From contig NC_053145.1 in assembly GCF_016808335.1 (NCBI RefSeq), positions 29,895,120 through 29,959,119 on the forward strand: 64,000 nucleotides of DNA. The letters run 5' to 3'. The notes under the pieces were generated by a model, which made no database searches, was not told the DNA's origin, and worked only from the letters and a program-made list of their open reading frames with translations. The stretch's first letter is position 1. The number at the start of each line of letters is the position of its first letter. A program made the position numbers and the translations under genes. The stretch is from Panicum virgatum. Taxonomy: Eukaryota; Streptophyta; Magnoliopsida; Poales; Poaceae. This document shows positions 58,262-64,000 of the stretch, piece after piece.

Positions 58262-60695
58262 GGGGGAGTCGAGTTCATCAAAGAAGTCTACCTTGGAGCA
58301 ATCAAGAAGGAACTGGCAAAACTACTCGTGGCCAGCTTCATCAAAGAAGTCTACCACCCCGAGTGGTTACCCAATCTGGTACTAGTCAGAAAGAAAAACA
58401 ACAATGAGTGGAGAATGTTTGTTGATTACACAGATCTCAACAAACATTGCTTGGAAGATCCCTTTGGACTCCCGACGATAGATCAAGTAATCGACTCTAC
58501 TGCCGGATGCACATTACTATCTTTCCTCGACTGCTACTCAGGCTATCATCAGATAGCCCTCAAGGAAGAAGACCAAATAAAGACAACATTTATTATGCCC
58601 TATGGCGCTTACTGCTACAAGACCATGTCTTTCGGCTTGAAGAATGCAGGAGCAACATATCTAAGGGCCATAAAGCTATGCTTCACCAACCAGCTTCACC
58701 GCAACATCGAAGCTTCTGTGGACAATGTGGTCGTCAAGATGTGGAATCTCAACGATTTCATCAAATATCTAGAAGAAACCTTCGATAGCCTAAAAAGTTC
58801 CGCTGGAAGCTCAAACGAACAAAATGCGTCCTTGGCGTTCCTTTAGGAAAACTACTCGTTTTCATCATCAGCAATCGAGGCATCAAAGCCAACCCTGAAA
58901 AAGTGTGCGCCAGTAATCAGATGGGGCCTTTTATCCACGTCAAGGACATTCAGAAACTCACAGGCTGCATAGCAGCACTAAACAGATTTATCTTAAGGCT
59001 GGCGAACGAGGCATGCCATTCTTCAAACTCCTCAAGGGGCAAGAGAAGTTCAAGTGGACAGAAGAAGCCAATGCCGCCCTTGAAGACTTCAAACAACACC
59101 TGCAGTCCCTACCAGTTCTCACAGCTCCAGCAGAAGGCGAGAACCTACCACTCTACATTGCCGCCATAATGCATGTGTTCAGCACAACCATCATCATCGA
59201 ACGCCCTCATTAAGGCCATGCGTACCCAGTGCAAAGGCCAGTCTACTACATCAGTGAAGTACTCTCCGACTCAAAGGTCTGGTAACCCACAGTCCAGAAA
59301 TTTCTATATGCCATCCTCATGACTTCACGAAAGTTACGTTACTACTTCAAAGCATACCAAGTAACAGAGGTCACTGAGTACCCTTTGGCAGATATACTCC
59401 ACAACCTGGAGGCTACCGGCAGAATTGCCAAATGGGCAACGGAATTCGAAGCTCTCCACCTTGACTTCAAGCCACGAACCACCATCAAGTCGCAGGCACT
59501 AGTCGACTTCATGGCAGAATGATGGGGAAATCAAATCCCAACACCAGCGAACAAGGCAGAGCACTGGACAATGTACTTAAATGGCTCGCTGAAAGTAGCC
59601 GGTGGAGGAGAAAGTGTCCTCTTTATCTCTCCAACAGGAGAGCAACTCAAATACGTCCTCCAGATTCTTTTTGAAGTTTCCAACAATGAAGCCGAGTATG
59701 AAGCACTACTGCACGGGCTACGCCTGGCGATTTCCCTTGAAATCAAGAGGCTACTTGTCTTCGGAGACTCAAAACTAGTCATCCAACAAGTCAACAAGGA
59801 GTGAGACATCAACAACAAAAGAATTGACGACTATGTCGCTGAGGTACGCAAATTGGAAAACAAATTCGCCAGTCTGAAGATTCATCATGTCGTATGCGAC
59901 AACAATGTTGGCGCCGACGTTCTCTCCAAACTTGGATCAACCCGAGCCCAAGTTCCACTTGGTGTCTTTGTCCAAGAATTGCATCACTAGTCCATCAAAA
60001 AACCCAAAACGGTTACCCTCGACTCTGCCCAAGCAGACGAAAGCCGAGAGGTCATGATGGTAGATGTAGATTGGAGAGTCGAAATCATCGACTTCATCAC
60101 TAACGAAAAACTACCCACAAACAAAAATAAGGCAGTAACAATTGCCAGAAGAAGCAAAGGCTATGTCCTAGTGGGAGACAAACTCTACAAAAGAGGTTCC
60201 CATTCCGGTGTACTCATGAAGTGTAGAGAGGAAGATCATACTTGACGAGATCTACTCAGGAGTATGTGGAAACCATGTAGCGTCAAGAACGCTAGTTGGC
60301 GAAACCAAGCAGTGTCAAGAATGCTAGTTGGCAATGCATTTAGAACTGGCTTCTACTGGCCCACAGCCCTGAAAGATGCAGAAATCCTCATAAAACAATG
60401 CAAAAAATGCCAATTCTTCGAGAAACAGGCAAAGGTACCAGCACACAACCTGATCTCCATCCCAACATTCTGGCCCCCTAGCAAACGCCCTGGGAGGTTT
60501 CACCTATGTGCTGGTCGCCATTGACAAGTTCACAAAGTTGATCGAGCACAAGCCAATGACCACACAGAGTGCAGATAGAGTCATAGATTTTATCTATGAC
60601 ATACTATACTGGTTCGACTTCCCCAACACCATCATCACCGACCTGGGATCGAACTTCATTTCAGAAAATTTTTGGGCCTTCTGCGAGCAAAGCGC
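58262..60695 (+). pseudogene. Tat-lineage pol remnant: RT, RNase H and partial integrase
   Basis: RT: FIKEVYHPEWLPN, FVDYTDLNKHC, LLSFLDCYSGYHQIALKEED, MSFGLKNAGATY (58262-58840). The catalytic YVDD reads SVDN. The frame shifts near 58795. RNase H: WTMYLNGSL (Asp to Asn at the first acidic residue), EAEYEALLHGLRLAI, GDSKLVIQQVNKE (59560-59800), then a TGA; HHVVCDNNVGADVLSKL (near 59885). Integrase: GNHVASRTL, CKKCQFF, then YVLVAIDKFTK and ITDLGSNF up to the insertion at 60696. A short direct duplication (about 60277-60340) disrupts the zinc-binding part. Multiple stops; inactive. The initial FIKEVY is also duplicated (58276 and 58336). Confidence 0.88.
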
Positions 60696-62183
60696 TGTTG
60701 TCACTCATTAGCCTAAACGAATTACTCCGCAAGCGCATAGAGACCGATGTAGCTTTCACCTTGGAGTATTCCAGGGTATCGAATCCACGGGGAACGATAA
60801 AGCGCGACCAGACCTAGAACTAGTTCAACCGGACCCACCAGGGGAAGAGAGGTAAGTGGGCAGAGGGACTAACGTCGGTTAGCCAACTCATTACCCAGAA
60901 GACTTGCAATTAAACTATCTTGATCTGCTTCGGCGGCCTAAGCGAAGGGCTCAGACAGGGGTGAGAAGGGGCCCAACATACTTTTGACAATCCTACTGCT
61001 ATGAAAACACCCGAACATGGTGGACTACAAAGGACGGACAGGGCTATCACCACCGGCCGCCTACCACTGCGGTGCCATGGGGTGAAACACAACCCTATGT
61101 AACTGACCAAGTCTAGGCACCATGCCTAACACTATCGAGTTACGTACCCCTGCCTCCCAGCAAGACAGAAAGTACTCTCAAATAAGTAGAACTTGCTACT
61201 TACGCAGACTAGGGATCCCGCAGATCAAAGACAGAAAGTAAACAAGTAACTGAAGTAAAGAGGAAGACTAGCGAGATACCGACGAGAGACGAGGAACTTC
61301 ACTCCGAAGATGCTTCATTCCTTTGAGGTGGCTTACAAAAGTGGAGTAAGGCAAGAGAACTCGGCATCGCTCCTTTACTTTAGCTTTCGCCAAGACTCTC
61401 ACCTCACACTCTCCCTATTCTACTAAGATGGACTACATCTTGCTTGAGCTCTTCTCTTCTCCAAAATGGTGTGTGTAGAATTAGGGGTGGAGGCTTCCTT
61501 TTATAGTGCTTCCAAGGCGGTTATCACGAGATCGCCTACACTTCACGGAAGGAGGTCGGCGTCGTAACTTCCAATCGAAGGCTAGACACGTGACGTGACA
61601 AAGTCAGGTTGGCCAGCCTAGGAGTCATGCCATCTGTCCACCGCCTTTGATTCGACGCTCTTGATGCTCCCTGGAGGTCGGTGCAAAATGTCGTTCGTCA
61701 AACCGATGTTCTTTGGGCCGGGCGGCCTAAACTAGGCTGGGCGGCCTGGCTCTAGAGGGATTTCGGCCCTCCATTGCACTGACACGCTCCTCAACGGCTG
61801 GAGATCACTCCTGGATAGTTATCTTGTGCTCTGATCATGGCACAGAATTCCTCCATTTTGCCTAAGGGTTCAAGCCTTCCGATTCCAACTCGTGCATTTT
61901 GGGAAACTACCCATTGGAATGGCTTGATTTCTCCCTCTGGATGATACTGGTAAATTCTCATGCCAAGATTCCACAGAAAGTATGTCGGTCGGCCGGATTC
62001 GGACCTTCCGGTCCAAACAGTGTCCGTTTTGGGTCAATTTTGGATATGTTGTTCCTGAGATCAAATATGCACCAAAACTTGTGGAACTCATTAGTAATAA
62101 TGGTTATGGCATGGTTATGACCTATATTTCATGAAATCAGGCGGAGCGTTGGCGGTGAAAATCATCGATATCGACCGCCAACA
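60696..62183 (-). repeat. 3' LTR of Athila-3 (1,488 bp)
   Basis: On the minus strand it begins TGTTGGCGGTCGATATCG and ends GTGACAACA. It shares blocks with 4938-6288 and with the inverted part at 9500-9862. It cuts the Tat pol at 60695. To its right (minus-strand upstream) CCCCCAC, read GTGGGGG, is a polypurine tract. Because the internal region follows, this is the 3' LTR of a minus-strand element that continues beyond the window. Confidence 0.8.
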
Positions 62184-63695
62184 CACCCCCACAGCCAGAC
62201 TTTGCTCACCCCGATCAATATGGTCGACAAATAGCGAAGCCTGGTTTCATGAACTCAAAGAATGCATAAGATTTATTTCTAAGCTTTCCTCATACCTTGG
62301 ATTTCGGTGGCTAACACCTTCACCTTAATAGCCTTTTCTAAGTGCTTTTTGTTGCCTTCTTCTTATCTTTATGTACCCAGGAAAAAGAGCCAGATTAACG
62401 TCCGGGCCAAGCACGCACTGATTTACGCTATTACATGTTTGCGCTAGTTTTTGTCCTTTGAATATTGATCCTCAGAACAACTCGATGGAGAACATGATTC
62501 GCTTCCTTTTCTCTATACTTGGAGGTTTTGCAAGATTTTCAAAAATAGGAGGCATGCTCTCATCTCTTTCAACCCACTCTTAGTCTATCATTTTGTGTTT
62601 GAACCTCACTAAGGTCTTTTGAGAAAACCACTCCTACATTTAAAAAGGCTTTTGTGTGGCTCAAGGTAGGGATAAAATTGCATATCTTCCTCATTTATTT
62701 TGCAAGATCAAAGATCTAGTCTTTGAGAGATCATGTCATCTTTAGAACTTGGTCATGTGCATATGTGCGCGAGGGATGAATGTCCTTTTGAGTGGTGTTT
62801 GACTTTGGCTTCTCCATCCTTCCCCTTTGTCCTCTTTTTTTCCTCGAGTAAGATTGTAGGCTCACTCATTTTTTTTCTTTTCTTTTCAAGGGGATGGAGA
62901 GCTTCTGGTGAACCACTTTTGATAGACTTTATTGATGAACGTGCATAGTGGATGACCAAAGTACTTGATGATCATGACATTTCTCGAAAGGCAACGATGT
63001 TTGATCAAGCTCAAAATGTCAAAAGATAGCTATGTGGGTTCAAATCTATTAATGTATGGCTCTGGATAGGACTTGTATGGTTGAAAGTAAATGAGAGTTG
63101 CTTCTTTTTAGCCTTTTAAAGAAAAACTCCAAGACTTCGAATTAGGAAGAACATGTCTCTCATTTTGTCATATCATGAGGGTCAATAAACAAAAGTTCAA
63201 GTGATCCTATCATGCAAGTTCCAAAGGTAACAAGTACTTGCATAAGAAATAAAACTTAAGCATCTTTGGAAGCCATGTGTGAATTCATCTCTTCCAAAAG
63301 TTTCATTCAAATTTTAATTTATTTCATTTAGAACTGATTTTAATGAAAATCTGGAAGGAAAAGAAGGATGGGGTCGCAAACCTTCGTGACGAGTTGTACA
63401 TGTAGATGTTTAGGCACGGGTGTAGTCTGGCTACCTGTCTTGAGTTGCATCAGATTTTGCTCAACTTCGCCAAGGAGTTCATCTCAATGTTGTTCATGAT
63501 GTTCATCTGCTCACTTGATGAAAATATTAGAACAAGGGGGTTGGTTGGTACACAAACATGTGTACCAACCAACTAAAGCACAAGCATGAAGCATTTTTAT
63601 TTTAATTTATTTTTTTTCAAACATACTTGGCGCTGTTGAAATAAAACTTGAGAAATAAACTTGCGCCCATTGTCCTAGACTATGGTAAGGCAAGT
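62184..63695 (-). other. Non-coding 3' internal region of Athila-3
   Basis: It has no supported ORF and is parallel in content to 25458-26559 of Athila-2 (GTGGCTCAAGGTAGGG, AAACTCCAAGACTTCGAA). The Ser/Phe-rich ORF at 62733-62948 and its antisense are not supported by the other copy. Confidence 0.6.
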
Positions 63696-64000
63696 TTAAG
63701 GTCTGGCGATGACCATAGACGGGGGCTCTGGCTCAGAAAACTCATAGACGTCTATTCCTTTGAGTTCCAGTAGTTTGGGATCGGGGAATATTTTCAATGA
63801 TTGAAGATATTCCCGTCATTATCCTTGAGGGTCTATTGAACTAGGCTCTTTCCACTTACTTCTAAGCTTGCCACGACCAAACAAACGAAGGTCTGGATTA
63901 AAGAGTAGTACCTTAGTCCCCAACTTGAAATGCTTGATCTTGACCTGCTTATTGTGTCATCTTTTCATCTGCTCCTTGTAGAGCTTGGAGCTGTGGTAAG
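63696..64000 (-). pseudogene. Athila-3 integrase C-terminal end (runs off the window)
   Basis: In the frame entering from the right edge: SKLYKEQMKR, stop, HNKQVKIKHFKLGTKVLL, FNPDLRLFGRGKLRSKW. This is the typical C-terminal integrase/chromatin-contact segment of Athila pol (known pattern [20 protein letters not shown]). It then has two adjacent stops and ends DVYEFSEPEPPS. The TGA and the double stop make it non-functional. Confidence 0.8.

Noticed and set aside
60696..62183. Solo LTR interpretation for the Athila LTR that cuts the Tat pol
   Set aside because: The flanking 5-mers (AGCGC and CACCC) do not match, and Athila internal sequence with an integrase tail follows, so it is the 3' LTR of a larger element.
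62733..62959. Paired ORFs on both strands rich in Ser/Phe and Lys/Glu
   Set aside because: They lie in the Athila 3' untranslated segment; the parallel region of Athila-2 has no matching ORF.

Overview
The window is plant nuclear DNA, most likely from a grass of the panicoid group. The signs are GT-AG introns, grass-type Ty3/gypsy lineages (Athila, Tat with antisense ORF, very long TGTGA...CCACA LTRs), CACTA and hAT remnants, and a receptor-kinase gene of a type I know from rice. The species call is inference. Almost all of it is nested, decayed transposable elements. The one intact host-type gene is a five-exon kinase-like gene at 16226-17780.

Layout. 1-4937: the 3' half of a Tat-type gypsy element (Tat-1), with tandem repeats, an antisense ORF with its own TATA box, and a 3' LTR; it sits in an Athila-type LTR (4938-6288). 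6289-7750: gag tail, protease and start of RT of another gypsy element. 7751-14314: CACTA-type DNA with a broken Ptta/En-Spm-like gene, a rearranged Athila LTR (about 9500-10305), a solo Athila LTR (12005-13348, TSD AATAC) and a CACTA 3' end. 14315-21240: the gene island around the kinase gene. 21250-23892: a gypsy LTR plus primer-binding site, then a plus-strand Athila LTR fragment and gag.

23893-47379: a minus-strand Athila element (Athila-2) has landed in that gag. Its 5' LTR was later split by a 5,060-bp solo LTR (R1, 29258-34317, TSD TGAAC) and by a pol-less Tat element (Tat-2, 34694-47097, TSD GATAT). Tat-2 in turn carries a 3,462-bp solo LTR (R2, 40323-43784, TSD GTAGT). 47383-55890: a fold-back repeat split by a gag-pol-less long-LTR element (R3, 48082-55713). 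55891-56558: a non-autonomous hAT element. 56559-60695: an orphan exon, a TNP2-type CACTA transposase fragment and a Tat pol remnant. 60696-64000: the 3' LTR and integrase tail of a third Athila element.

The most unusual signal is inside the long LTRs. R1 and R2, independent and well-diverged insertions, each carry a two-exon reading frame with the same splice phases, a shared LADGxYE block and a shared SLTWP..LP.GWS.EW block ending in a stop codon; R3 has lost it. Both Tat elements also carry a multi-exon antisense ORF with its own TATA box, and each is saturated with a different short motif (CGAAGG in Tat-1, TCGAGTA in Tat-2).
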